From assembly GCA_002868925.1 (NCBI GenBank), contig PKTZ01000147.1, forward strand, positions 1-35,030: a DNA stretch of 35,030 bases. The letters run 5' to 3'. Below the pieces are notes generated by a model, which saw nothing but the letters and a program-made list of their open reading frames with translations, was not told the DNA's origin and ran no database searches. Each line of letters starts with the position of its first letter. Within the stretch, counting starts at the first letter, position 1. Shown here in pieces: positions 18,601 to 25,479 of this stretch. The translations under genes were made by a program, and so were the position numbers. The stretch is from Desulfuromonas sp. (GTDB lineage Bacteria > Desulfobacterota > Desulfuromonadia > Desulfuromonadales > UBA2294).

Positions 18601-18868
18601 CAAAAAGGGGATTTCTTTCGCGGAAGAAAAGACAACCCTGCATCCAAACGATATCCTTGTTCTTTACACAGACGGCATTACCGAAGCGGAAAGGTCCGAC
18701 GGCGAGTTCTTCGGAGAGGAGAGGCTCAAGGATATTATTTTCGAAGCGAAAAGAATGAGCGCCCAGGAAATTATCGACCATGTCCTCGAGCAGGTCCGTA
18801 TTTTCACCGGCAGTCACAATTTTAACGACGATATTTCGATGGTGGTGTTAAAATCGAACCGCCCTTAA
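15650..18868 (+). CDS. SLC5 symporter-STAC-GAF-PP2C (SpoIIE-type) fusion: transporter-linked phosphatase
   Basis: The 1072-residue protein joins a membrane carrier to a signalling enzyme. Residues 1-530 are a complete sodium:solute symporter (SLC5) domain with about 13 helices, including the start YADRKREQGRSIISN, TFYGSVGRAATSGLDFLPTYLGPT and a serine pair (S361-S362) where Na+ coordinating residues usually lie. Residues 565-640 match the STAC linker (RFTERTLAGSVGAAPAKIII), known between SLC5 domains and kinases such as CbrA. Residues 660-815 form a GAF domain. Residues 855-1070 are a PP2C/SpoIIE phosphatase with all metal Asp motifs: GGDYFD (Asp869), ADVSGH (Asp887), YTDGITEA (Asp1008) and NDDIS (1059-1063). 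It should dephosphorylate the STAS protein encoded next. Whether the carrier part transports or only senses a solute is unknown. Confidence 0.92.
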   Translation: MISVTSVAIITLIYFGFLFAVAYYADRKREQGRSIISNSYIYSLSLAVYLSSWTFYGSVGRAATSGLDFLPTYLGPTLIAFTWWFLLRKIIMVCKEQNIVGIADFISSRYGKSQVLGSVVTVFAVIGIMPYIALQLKAVAHTFDHLATNPEALTHSIGRILPGFPMTIDTGFIVAFMLGIFGVLFGARHLDASERHEGLVAAVAFESLVKLVAFVTVGIFVTYGLFDGFTDIFNQFNEQFPDRAHLLYLAPENIPYSRWFTLTFIAMMAFMFLPRQFHILVIENSNIEHIKKAMWRFPAYMFLINLFVIPIALGGLILANGDTTNADYFVIDLPLQTGHPGLAMLVFIGGFSASAGMVMVSSVALATMILNHIIMPIILRLGLAQKNIYHTLINIKRLAIMGVIFLGYGYYRIIGESYALVNIGLISFIAATQFAPPLIGGLYWRRATRRGAILGLTLGFFTWFYTLLIPSFVRSGWLESNILEEGLFGIAALRPLELFGMSGFDIWTHSLFWTMFFNIGSFLTLSLLTKPNRLEREQAVKFIDSPEARPIFITRERIDKAPTVVEFVELMAKFIGNKQAHLAISEYLGDREIDHKGSVSEYELPKLKRFTERTLAGSVGAAPAKIIIENYLETRGSTMEEVFDIFGTVTLSRTASREQLGVLYEAARIVASGKNLDNILDSILSLLREQFKFDLCVIRILDPDTMTLSVKSQQGMSSLHLGKSERTIDMETCIGEAFLTNREVIVNDTATMDKPISAEIAKREGIVALAHAPITIEGEPIGVLSAFSRASKGIFTKEFVELLHNLAGQIGVAWRNSEQTHKLIEARENERELMIAKRIQLSLLPSAFPEIEGFDISGLCVPARQVGGDYFDILAQNETSLDAVIADVSGHNIGAALIMAETRTLIRGGHEKFDSPAELMHSLNEFFYDDLTRTELFISMFYLRIDLETKTVHYANAGHNLPLLYRDNEGKIETLDADGLILGVKKGISFAEEKTTLHPNDILVLYTDGITEAERSDGEFFGEERLKDIIFEAKRMSAQEIIDHVLEQVRIFTGSHNFNDDISMVVLKSNRP

Positions 18869-18946
18869 CAGCTATTTCAGCATGAACGAACGATGCGCAT
18901 ATGATATTCTAAACAGAATTGAGTTAGATAAACAGGAGGCAAAAAT

Positions 18947-19282
18947 ATGAACATCAATATTGAGGAAAAAGCAGCGACGGTCCTGATTGAGATCAAAGAG
19001 GAACGTCTCGACGCACACAACAGCAGCGAGCTGAAAACCCAGATTCTCGCCCTGTTCGATGAAGGGAAGAATAATCTCGTAATCGATCTGCAGGATGTCC
19101 GGTTCGTCGATTCCTCCGGACTCGGTTCACTGGTTTCAGGTTTTAAAAATGCCAGCGCCCGCAACGGCAACCTGAAGCTGTGCGGTCTACAGCCCCAGGT
19201 CAAGTCGATGTTCGACCTGACCCGCCTGCACAGGGTTTTCGAAATATTCCCCGGAGCCGAAGAAGCGCTCGCCAGCTTTTAG
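18947..19282 (+). CDS. STAS-domain anti-anti-sigma factor (SpoIIAA/RsbV-like)
   Basis: The 111-residue cytoplasmic protein is a single STAS domain. The phosphorylation loop DSSGLGS is at residues 55-61, so Ser57 (or Ser56) would be phosphorylated by the HATPase kinase encoded next and dephosphorylated by the PP2C domain of the upstream gene. AGGAGG stands 7 bases before the ATG, the strongest ribosome site in the cluster. A 78-base gap follows the phosphatase gene. In the known partner switch the unphosphorylated STAS protein binds the kinase/anti-sigma protein and frees its target. No sigma factor gene is in the window, so the target is open. Confidence 0.93.
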   Translation: MNINIEEKAATVLIEIKEERLDAHNSSELKTQILALFDEGKNNLVIDLQDVRFVDSSGLGSLVSGFKNASARNGNLKLCGLQPQVKSMFDLTRLHRVFEIFPGAEEALASF

Positions 19283-19326
19283 GGAACCGGCGGTCAAAGA
19301 TGAGTTAACATCAACCGGCCAATTAA

Positions 19327-19746
19327 ATGGACAATGTCGAAATTGACATAAAAGTACCAAACCAGACCCGCTATCTCAGCCTGATCGGCAAGATCGGCGA
19401 GGATGTGGCGCGCACCCTCAAGCGCTACCGGGGTGATCGGGAGGAGCTTGCCTACCAGATCAACCTGGTCCTGACCGAGGCGACCTCGAACGCCATCCTG
19501 CACGCCTCGGACGACGCCGCAGACCGGACGATCCATATCAACATTGCGGTTATCAACCGCAACCTGCACATCAGGGTATTTGACCAGGGACAGGGATTTG
19601 ATCCCGAAGCATTACCAAACCAGGATTTTCAGGAGCCGGGAGAAAGCGGCAGGGGAGTCTATATAATACGGTCAATCATGGACAAGGTCAACTTCTCGCG
19701 GGTCGACGGCGGGCATGTCCTGGAAATGATCAAATTCCTCCATTAA
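19327..19746 (+). CDS. HATPase anti-sigma/serine kinase (RsbW/SpoIIAB-like)
   Basis: The 139-residue protein has the GHKL ATP-binding fold of anti-sigma serine kinases. The N box reads LVLTEATSNAILHA with Glu51 and Asn55, the G1 box is DQGQGFD (Asp86), and the G2 part is GRGVYIIRSIMDKV (108-121). Length is normal for the family. It lies 44 bases after the STAS gene, completing phosphatase, substrate and kinase in one cluster. It would phosphorylate the STAS serine and sequester another partner when free. It is convergent with the HAD gene, with 23 bases between and no terminator seen. Confidence 0.92.
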   Translation: MDNVEIDIKVPNQTRYLSLIGKIGEDVARTLKRYRGDREELAYQINLVLTEATSNAILHASDDAADRTIHINIAVINRNLHIRVFDQGQGFDPEALPNQDFQEPGESGRGVYIIRSIMDKVNFSRVDGGHVLEMIKFLH

Positions 19747-19769
19747 CAACCAATCCAACCAATTAAATC

Positions 19770-20396
19770 CTACCCCACTCCCAATACATATTGCATCAGG
19801 TGGTAGTGGTCTGAAAATCGTAGCGGTGTCTTGACCTGCGACTTGTAAGCGGCAAACCGGACTCCGGCGCTCTCGGACGCGGCATGATCGTAGCGTGAGT
19901 CGCCAACAAAGAGGACATCACCGAGCCCGAGCTCGAGCTGTTCAACGGCCAGCAACAACATGTCGGGATGCGGTTTCGGCTTCTTCACATCACGGCTTGT
20001 GACCACCGCCGAGAAAAAGTGGGTCAATTCAAAATGATCAAGTATCTCCGGCATGCTGCTCCCCCGGTTGGTTGCCACCGCCAACGGGACACGTTCAGCG
20101 AGTTGCTCGAGAACATCGTACAGCCCCGGCTCGGGGACCATGAACGGAATAAACTTGCGATAGTCGATCCGGGCGGCAAACTCGAGGGCATCGGTAATGC
20201 GATGTGCACCAAGCAGTGTCGTCAACACTTCGGGACTGGCGGCAGTATGGCAAAGGTCCGCTTTTTCCCTGTCATTTTCGGTGACCGGATCCTCACCGAA
20301 GAAGTTCAGAATGTCATTGTAATAGGCAAGATTCGCCTGGCGGCTTTCGAACATAACGCCGTCGCAGTCGAAGATCACCCCTTTAATCGGCATCAT
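19770..20396 (-). CDS. HAD-superfamily phosphatase (phosphoglycolate phosphatase-like)
   Basis: The 208-residue cytoplasmic hydrolase has the nucleophile motif FDCDGVMFES (Asp10, Asp12), motif II VATNRGS, a Lys motif in VKKPKPHPDMLLLA and motif IV FVGDSRYDHAASESAGV. The helical cap between residues 16 and 85 marks subclass I, as in Gph or PpaX proteins. The substrate cannot be told. GGAGAT lies 6 bases before the ATG, inside the end of lgt, and the two genes overlap by 14 bases, so they are co-translated. Confidence 0.88.
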   Translation of the reverse strand: MMPIKGVIFDCDGVMFESRQANLAYYNDILNFFGEDPVTENDREKADLCHTAASPEVLTTLLGAHRITDALEFAARIDYRKFIPFMVPEPGLYDVLEQLAERVPLAVATNRGSSMPEILDHFELTHFFSAVVTSRDVKKPKPHPDMLLLAVEQLELGLGDVLFVGDSRYDHAASESAGVRFAAYKSQVKTPLRFSDHYHLMQYVLGVG

Positions 20397-21174
20397 GGGT
20401 GGATCTCCGATACGTCCAGAATAGGCCGAGTAGACCGATCACGATCATCGGTGTCGACAGCAACTGGCCCATAGTAAAGTTGCCCCACAGAAAACCGAGA
20501 TGTTCATCCGGTTGGCGGAATAATTCAACGACGGTGCGGGACAGTCCATATCCGGTCAGAAACAGGAAGATAACACCACCGCGCCATATACTTTTTTTAT
20601 GTGCGAACCAGAGAAGCAAAAAAAGGACGATCCCTTCCAGCAAGGCCTCGTATAGCTGGCTTGGGTGGCGTGGCAACGGACCTGCACCGGGAAAGACAAT
20701 CCCCCAGGGCACATCGGTCACCCGCCCCCAGAGTTCGCCGTTGATAAAGTTGCCGATGCGACCGAAACCGAGACCGATCGGGGCCGCCGCGGCAGCAAGG
20801 TCACCGAGTTCGAGAATCGATTTTTGGCGGCGATAACAGAACAGGACAACGGCACAACAAACACCGAGCAGGCCGCCGTGGAAGCTCATGCCGCCCTGCC
20901 AGACATAAAGTATCTCAAGCGGCGCCCGGCTGTAATATTTGAAATTATAAAAAAGGCAGTACCCGAAACGGCCGCCGAGAATAACTCCGAAAACGCCGTA
21001 AAAAATAAGATCGGAGACATCGTCACTACTCAACGCGAACTTGCGTAAACGCGCAAGATACTGCATGTAGAAAAAACTGCCGACGAAGCCGAGCAGGTAC
21101 ATCAGCCCATACCAACGGATGGCCAACGGCCCGACTTTGATAATAACCGGGTCTATTTGCGGTAAATCAAGCAT
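20383..21174 (-). CDS. lgt: Prolipoprotein diacylglyceryl transferase
   Basis: The 263-residue inner-membrane enzyme transfers diacylglycerol from phosphatidylglycerol to the lipobox cysteine of prolipoproteins, the first step of lipoprotein maturation. Seen are RWYGLMYLLGF near the start, GGRFGYCLFYN, MSFHGGLLG with the catalytic-region His, and the family signature GRIGNFINGELWGR. About seven helices can be traced. At least four lipobox proteins in this same window are its likely substrates. The ATG overlaps the end of the pseudouridine synthase gene by 8 bases and the stop overlaps the HAD gene, forming a tight three-gene unit. Confidence 0.96.
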   Translation of the reverse strand: MLDLPQIDPVIIKVGPLAIRWYGLMYLLGFVGSFFYMQYLARLRKFALSSDDVSDLIFYGVFGVILGGRFGYCLFYNFKYYSRAPLEILYVWQGGMSFHGGLLGVCCAVVLFCYRRQKSILELGDLAAAAAPIGLGFGRIGNFINGELWGRVTDVPWGIVFPGAGPLPRHPSQLYEALLEGIVLFLLLWFAHKKSIWRGGVIFLFLTGYGLSRTVVELFRQPDEHLGFLWGNFTMGQLLSTPMIVIGLLGLFWTYRRSTHDAD

Positions 21175-22114
21175 CGAGCGGACCGAATATCTTTTCTAAA
21201 ACAGTTTTCATATCCACGGGAAGATCGACCTCAAAAGAGAGTTGCTCGCGGGTGACCGGATGTCTAAAAGCGATCGCATGAGAATGTAGCATATGCCGCC
21301 CCACTTGAATATCCCCTATCATCACCCCGCCGCCGTACCGGGTATCACCGAGTAGAGGGTGTCCCGCTTCGGAGAAGTGCGCCCTTATCTGGTGTGAACG
21401 GCCGGTCTCGATTTCAACTTCAAGGTAGGAGACTTGATCGGTCGCCTCGATCAGTCGATAGTGGGTGATCGCCTCCTGGCCGCCCCTGGCAACCGATTTC
21501 ATGGAGTTGGTCGCCCGGCGCCGCGCGAGTTGTGTATGGAAAGTACCGACAGGCTCCTCCATCCGTCCCTCGACCAGAACCCGGTAACGTTTGATGACAT
21601 CACGTTGCGCAAAAATGCGGGTCATCTCCTTGTGCGCAGCCTGATGAATCGAGAAAACCATGAGGCCGGAGGTATCACGATCAAGACGCTGAACCATACC
21701 GATGCTCGGCCGCAGATCCTTGCGCAATGGATCCTTGAGATAATCAGTGACAGCGTCATACATCGTCCCCTTGTAGCGCGACGGCGTCGGTTGGCAATCG
21801 ATCCCGGCCGGCTTGTTGACCACCAACAGATGTCTGTCCTGAAACACGACAGCATCCTCTGTCAACCGGTAAGGGGTAAGCGGCAGACCGTCGATATAAA
21901 AATCAACCCGATCACCTGCCCTGAGTGATAGCGAGCACTTTCTGGTCCGCCTGCCCTTGACATGGGCCGCACCAAGATCGACCAGTTTCCGGATCACACC
22001 GCGTGAAATCCCGTCACAACGGGCAGCGAGAAACTGATCAAGCCTGAGCTCAGTCTCTTCGGCCGCAACCTGCAGGCGATAGGTTTTCCGTTTCATCGGT
22101 TGCCGGTTTGACAT
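21167..22114 (-). CDS. RluA-family 23S rRNA/tRNA pseudouridine synthase (RluC/RluD-like)
   Basis: The 315-residue enzyme would isomerise uridine to pseudouridine in rRNA or tRNA. Residues about 15-80 are an S4 RNA-binding domain (LRLDQFLAARCDGISRGVIRKLVDLGAAHVKG). The catalytic core starts at LLVVNKPAGIDCQPT and carries the active-site motif VQRLDRDTSGLMVFS with the catalytic Asp; the usual His before RLD is Gln here. GRSHQIRAHFSEAGHPLLGDTRYGG is the later family signature. The start at 22114 has only a weak ribosome site; an in-frame ATG at 22096 is possible. That matters because the 6S RNA promoter overlaps the first codons. The exact target site is not told by the sequence. Confidence 0.92.
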   Translation of the reverse strand: MSNRQPMKRKTYRLQVAAEETELRLDQFLAARCDGISRGVIRKLVDLGAAHVKGRRTRKCSLSLRAGDRVDFYIDGLPLTPYRLTEDAVVFQDRHLLVVNKPAGIDCQPTPSRYKGTMYDAVTDYLKDPLRKDLRPSIGMVQRLDRDTSGLMVFSIHQAAHKEMTRIFAQRDVIKRYRVLVEGRMEEPVGTFHTQLARRRATNSMKSVARGGQEAITHYRLIEATDQVSYLEVEIETGRSHQIRAHFSEAGHPLLGDTRYGGGVMIGDIQVGRHMLHSHAIAFRHPVTREQLSFEVDLPVDMKTVLEKIFGPLDA

Positions 22115-22135
22115 TTGATCGATCTCGGTTAGATT
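22108..22135 (+). promoter_or_regulatory. Sigma-70 promoter of the 6S RNA gene
   Basis: A perfect -35 TTGACA (22108-22113) and a -10 TAGATT (22130-22135, 4 of 6) are separated by 16 bases. Transcription would start near 22142, just where the long closing stem of the RNA begins. The -35 overlaps the start codon of the divergent pseudouridine synthase gene. Confidence 0.65.
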
Positions 22136-22141
22136 AATAGT

Positions 22142-22316
22142 AACCCCATCCGGGATGTCATTGGGAACTGCTGTTTGACCAACAGCAATGAAAATGCCCT
22201 CAAAGGTAAGTTCGTGGTGAGCAAGCCCGTCAGCGAGCGGGAAGCCTGAAGCGACTTCCGGGGGCGATGCGTAACCGAATAAGGTTCAAACGCTTCCCCA
22301 ACGGCATCCCGGAACC
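22142..22316 (+). ncRNA. ssrS: 6S RNA
   Basis: This gene-free stretch of about 175 bases folds into a long rod. The ends pair over some 16 bases: CCGGGATGTCATTGGG (from 22150) with the complementary stretch ending at 22312. The middle holds GGTGAGCAAGCCCGTCAGCGAG, then GGGAAGCCTGAAGCGAC, close in order and wording to the GGTGAGC..CGAGAAGCCTTAAAACTGCGAC part of E. coli 6S RNA. A good promoter ends just before it. 6S RNA imitates an open promoter and binds housekeeping RNA polymerase in stationary phase. The minus-strand reading was considered but fits the known RNA less well. Exact ends are estimates. Confidence 0.78.
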
Positions 22317-22326
22317 TGAAACACAA

Positions 22327-22349
22327 AAGCCCTGCTGAATGCAGGGCTT
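22327..22349. terminator. Terminator hairpin between ihfB and 6S RNA
   Basis: AAGCCCTGC, a 5-base loop TGAAT and GCAGGGCTT form a perfect 9-bp stem. On the minus strand it is followed by a T-rich CTTTTGTGTTT and would end ihfB, about 65 bases after its stop. On the plus strand a weaker T run (TTAATTGTTTT) could end the 6S RNA. It is probably bidirectional. Confidence 0.75.
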
Positions 22350-22415
22350 AATTGTTTTCAAGAACATTCCGGCCGGGATAAATCGCATTGAGGGCGATCA
22401 ACCGGGCATCCGATA

Positions 22416-22694
22416 TCAGCTGTCGACCCTGGCCCGCAGCTCTTTACCGGTTTTGAAAAACGGGGTCTTCTTCGATGGAATCTTGACGACTTCGCCGCTT
22501 TTGGGGTTACGAGCTTCCCGGGCGTCCCGTTCGCGGATACTGAAGGAGCCGAAGCCGCGAATTTCGACGCGATCGCCCCCGACCAGGGCATCGCCGATGC
22601 TGTCGAAAATCGTATTGACGATCAGTTCAGCTTCTTTCTTGTTCAGACCAGGATCGGCCGCAGAGAGTTGTTCTACCAGTTCACTCTTTGTCAT
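22416..22694 (-). CDS. ihfB: Integration host factor beta subunit
   Basis: The 92-residue DNA-bending protein of the HU/IHF family has MTKSELVEQL at the start, VEIRGFGSFSIRERDAREARNPKSGEVVKIPSKKTPFFKTGKELR in the beta-arm and C-terminal part, including the intercalating-proline arm region RNPKSG. RIEIRGFGSFS and PxFKxGKELR are more IHF-beta-like than HU-like. The start at 22694 is chosen because GGAGG stands 8 bases before it; the GTG at 22703 sits on top of that site. The ribosome site is formed by the last codons of sppA, whose stop lies 5 bases before this ATG, so the genes are coupled. Confidence 0.9.
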   Translation of the reverse strand: MTKSELVEQLSAADPGLNKKEAELIVNTIFDSIGDALVGGDRVEIRGFGSFSIRERDAREARNPKSGEVVKIPSKKTPFFKTGKELRARVDS

Positions 22695-22699
22695 GTCAT

Positions 22700-23596
22700 T
22701 CACCTCCCGATTGTCCCATTCCAGATATACTGCAATCCACTTTGACTCTGTTCGCGCAGTCCCTTTTCAAAATGACTGAAAGCTTCCTGCATGAAATATT
22801 CTATAAAGTCCGGCTTCTCTTTCGGCGGATAAACAAGCCGGGGGTCACCATCGATCTCCGCCAGCGTGGCGGCCACCTCTACGGCATCCTGAAAATTGCC
22901 GAGTTCATCGACCAACCCGATCTGCTGTGCCTGACGGCCGGTAAAAATACGACCATCGGCAAATGAAAGGACCGCGTCGACCTCGAGTTCGCGCCCTTTG
23001 GCAATGGCATCGACAAATTGGCGATGAACGTCGTCGATCAACCCTTGCAGAATGGCCCGGTCTTCATCGGTCATCGGACGCACCGGAGAACCGATATCCT
23101 TGTGCTCGCCGCTTTTAACGACCGTGTTTTTCAAGCCGATCTTGTCGAGCAACTCCTGATAATTGGTAAAGCCCATTATCACGCCGATGCTGCCGGTAAT
23201 GGTGCCGGGGTTGGCAACGATACGATCGGCCGGAACGGCGACGTAATAGCCCCCCGATGCGGCGACAGAACCCATCGAAACCACGACCGGCTTCACCTCG
23301 GTCAAGCGCTCGATCTCGACATAGATTTCCTGTGAGGGTCCAACCCCGCCGCCGGGCGAATCGACCCGCAGGACGACCGCTTCGATCGAATCATCCTTGC
23401 TGAAATCGACGATTTCACGAACCGTCTTGTCTGAGGAGACGATCGGACCGACGACCTGAATTACCCCGACCTTGTGGCCGATCGGCAAATGGGCCGAATT
23501 CCCGACGATGCCGGCAACGGCAACGATAATCACCACGAAGCCGACAAAAACAGCCCCAATGACAAGCAGAGCCATCAGAAATGGCCTTTTCTTCAT
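22700..23596 (-). CDS. sppA: Signal peptide peptidase SppA (36K type)
   Basis: The 298-residue membrane-anchored serine protease digests cleaved signal peptides. An N-terminal helix (about residues 8-33) is followed by the S49 domain: VVLRVDSPGGGVGPSQEIY, VSMGSVAASGGYYVAVPADRIVANPGTITGSIGVIM with the nucleophile Ser in the AASGGYY region, and KSGEHKDIGSPVRPMTDEDR whose Lys is the general base in this short SppA class. The frame is open to 23647, but that would start within the rpsA terminator, so the ATG at 23596 (AAGG upstream) is the real start. It lies between rpsA and ihfB. Confidence 0.93.
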   Translation of the reverse strand: MKKRPFLMALLVIGAVFVGFVVIIVAVAGIVGNSAHLPIGHKVGVIQVVGPIVSSDKTVREIVDFSKDDSIEAVVLRVDSPGGGVGPSQEIYVEIERLTEVKPVVVSMGSVAASGGYYVAVPADRIVANPGTITGSIGVIMGFTNYQELLDKIGLKNTVVKSGEHKDIGSPVRPMTDEDRAILQGLIDDVHRQFVDAIAKGRELEVDAVLSFADGRIFTGRQAQQIGLVDELGNFQDAVEVAATLAEIDGDPRLVYPPKEKPDFIEYFMQEAFSHFEKGLREQSQSGLQYIWNGTIGR

Positions 23597-23609
23597 AAAC
23601 GGGACCTTG

Positions 23610-23644
23610 AAAAAAAGACCCCCCGCGTCAGAGACGTCGGGGGG
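23610..23644 (-). terminator. Rho-independent terminator after rpsA
   Basis: On the minus strand a GC-rich stem (CCCCCGACGTC, loop TCT, GACGCGGGGGG, one small mismatch) is followed by TCTTTTTTT (seven Ts at 23610-23616). It lies 17 bases after the rpsA stop and ends just before the sppA start, so sppA and ihfB would need read-through or a promoter not recognised here. Confidence 0.88.
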
Positions 23645-23661
23645 CATGTTAATCGTACTAT

Positions 23662-25374
23662 TTATTCAGACTCGGAGTCACTGCTCTTGCTCAGGGCTCC
23701 CTGAACCAGTGCACCGAGATTGGTCGTTGCACTTTCCTGGGCTCCCATGTAAGCGTCGACCTCGGCCTTTTCCTTCTGGCTGGCAATCTGCTTGATCGAC
23801 AGGGCGATCTTGCGATCGACGGTATCGACATTCAGCACAACCGCCTCGAGCTCGTCACCAACCTTGGCAAAGTCCTTCGGCGTATCGACTTTCTCATTGC
23901 TGATTTCCGATACGTGGATCAGACCCTCGATCCCTTCTTCGATCTCGATGAAGATACCGAAATCGGTGACCGAAGTGACTTTCCCCTTGACGATGGTACC
24001 CGGAGCGTAGCGGGTCGGAATCGACTGCCACGGATCCTCGACCAGCTGCTTGATACCGAGGGAGAAACGCTCGTTATCACGATCGATATTCAGGACAACG
24101 GCCTTGACCGTATCGCCCTTCTTGTAGAGTTCGGACGGGTGCTTGACCCGCTTGATCCAGGAGAGGTCCGAGATGTGAACCAGTCCGTCGATTCCTTCAT
24201 CGACTCCGACGAAGACACCGAAATCGGTGATATTCTTGACCTGGCCTTCAATAATGGTTCCGGCCGGGAACTTCTCACCGATCACATCCCACGGATTCGG
24301 CTCGACCTGCTTGAGACCGAGGGAAATCCGCCGATTCGGGATATCGAGCGCCAACACGACCGACTCAACTTCGTCGCCGATATTGAGGACCTTGTTCGGG
24401 TGCTTGACCCGCTTGGTCCAGCTCATTTCAGAGACATGGATCAGACCCTCGATGCCATCGCCGAGTTCGACGAATGCACCGTAATCGGTCAAGCTGACAA
24501 CCTTGCCGTTCACCTTGGTGCCGACCGGGAAGTTATTCTCGACCTCAAGCCACGGATCGGTCGAAGTCTGCTTCAGACCGAGCGAGACGCGCTCTTTTTC
24601 CTTGTCGAACTTGAGGATCTTGACATTGATCGTGTCGCCGACGGAAAGGATATCGGAAGGATGATTCACCCGTCCCCACGACATGTCGGTGATGTGCAGC
24701 AGTCCGTCGATACCGCCGAGATCGATAAATGCACCGTAATCGGTCAGGTTCTTGACTACACCTTCGGCGATCTGTCCCTCTTCGATATTCTTCAGGGTCT
24801 CGCCGCGGAGCGACTCACGCTGTTCCTCGAGCAGTACACGACGGGAGAGGACGATATTGCCACGACGCTTGTTGAGCTTGATGATCTTGAACTGGAATGT
24901 CTCGTTGATCATCTTGTCAAGATTACGGACCGGGCGCAGATCGACCTGAGAGCCGGGGAGGAATGCGTTGACGCCGATATCGACGGTCAAACCACCCTTA
25001 ATCCGGGAGACGATACGGCCATCGACGACCGCCCCTTCTTCCAGTTCGTTCCAGACTTTCTGGCGATCGGCTTTCTCCTTCGAAAGGGAGATCAGGCCGT
25101 TCTCGTTTTCGGTGCGTTCGATCAGAACATCGAATTGATCGCCAACTTTTATATCGGCAGCCCCTTCTTCACCGGCAAATTCGCGCAGCGGAATTACACC
25201 CTCAGACTTGCCGCCGACATCGACGACGGCATCATCATCATTGACCTGCACTATTGTACCGGTTACGACATTGCCGGGCTTCAGTTCCTTGATGCTGTTC
25301 TCGAAGAGCGCTTCAAAGCTCTCTTCCATTTCTTCTTCTTCGTTCGGGTTGACAGTTTCGTTGTTTTCTACCAT
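23662..25374 (-). CDS. rpsA: 30S ribosomal protein S1
   Basis: The 570-residue RNA-binding protein brings mRNA to the ribosome. Six S1 (OB-fold) domains can be followed at about residues 33-100, 114-180, 199-268, 286-355, 373-442 and 460-530. The last four carry the typical LTDYGAFVELGDGIEGLIHVSEMSW pattern, and the first two are more diverged, as in E. coli S1, where they bind the ribosome. The N-terminus is acidic (EEEEMEESFEALFENS). Length agrees with six-domain S1 proteins. The ribosome site GGGGG stands rather far (about 10 bases) from the ATG. A hairpin-rich leader precedes the gene, and a strong terminator follows it. Confidence 0.97.
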   Translation of the reverse strand: MVENNETVNPNEEEEMEESFEALFENSIKELKPGNVVTGTIVQVNDDDAVVDVGGKSEGVIPLREFAGEEGAADIKVGDQFDVLIERTENENGLISLSKEKADRQKVWNELEEGAVVDGRIVSRIKGGLTVDIGVNAFLPGSQVDLRPVRNLDKMINETFQFKIIKLNKRRGNIVLSRRVLLEEQRESLRGETLKNIEEGQIAEGVVKNLTDYGAFIDLGGIDGLLHITDMSWGRVNHPSDILSVGDTINVKILKFDKEKERVSLGLKQTSTDPWLEVENNFPVGTKVNGKVVSLTDYGAFVELGDGIEGLIHVSEMSWTKRVKHPNKVLNIGDEVESVVLALDIPNRRISLGLKQVEPNPWDVIGEKFPAGTIIEGQVKNITDFGVFVGVDEGIDGLVHISDLSWIKRVKHPSELYKKGDTVKAVVLNIDRDNERFSLGIKQLVEDPWQSIPTRYAPGTIVKGKVTSVTDFGIFIEIEEGIEGLIHVSEISNEKVDTPKDFAKVGDELEAVVLNVDTVDRKIALSIKQIASQKEKAEVDAYMGAQESATTNLGALVQGALSKSSDSESE

Positions 25375-25404
25375 TACTTAGAGTTACCCCCTGGAGATTT
25401 TTTA

Positions 25405-25479
25405 CTCCGGTTTACGGAGCAGTGTGACTTTGTCACGAAGCAGGAAGATATCATAAAGGTTCCTAAAAAACAAACCTTT
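25405..25479 (-). promoter_or_regulatory. Structured leader of rpsA with three hairpins
   Basis: Three short perfect inverted repeats stand in the 103-base gap between ispH and rpsA: CTCCG/CGGAG (25405-25419), GTGAC/GTCAC (25424-25436) and AAAGGTT/AACCTTT (25455-25479, overlapping the ispH stop codon, with a T-rich loop). E. coli S1 represses its own translation through a leader with several hairpins, so a like role is inferred here. No matching promoter was found in the gap. Confidence 0.4.

Noticed and set aside
22129-22326. A 65-codon minus-strand open frame at the 6S locus
   Set aside because: There is no ribosome site, and the region is better explained as structured RNA with its own promoter on the plus strand.
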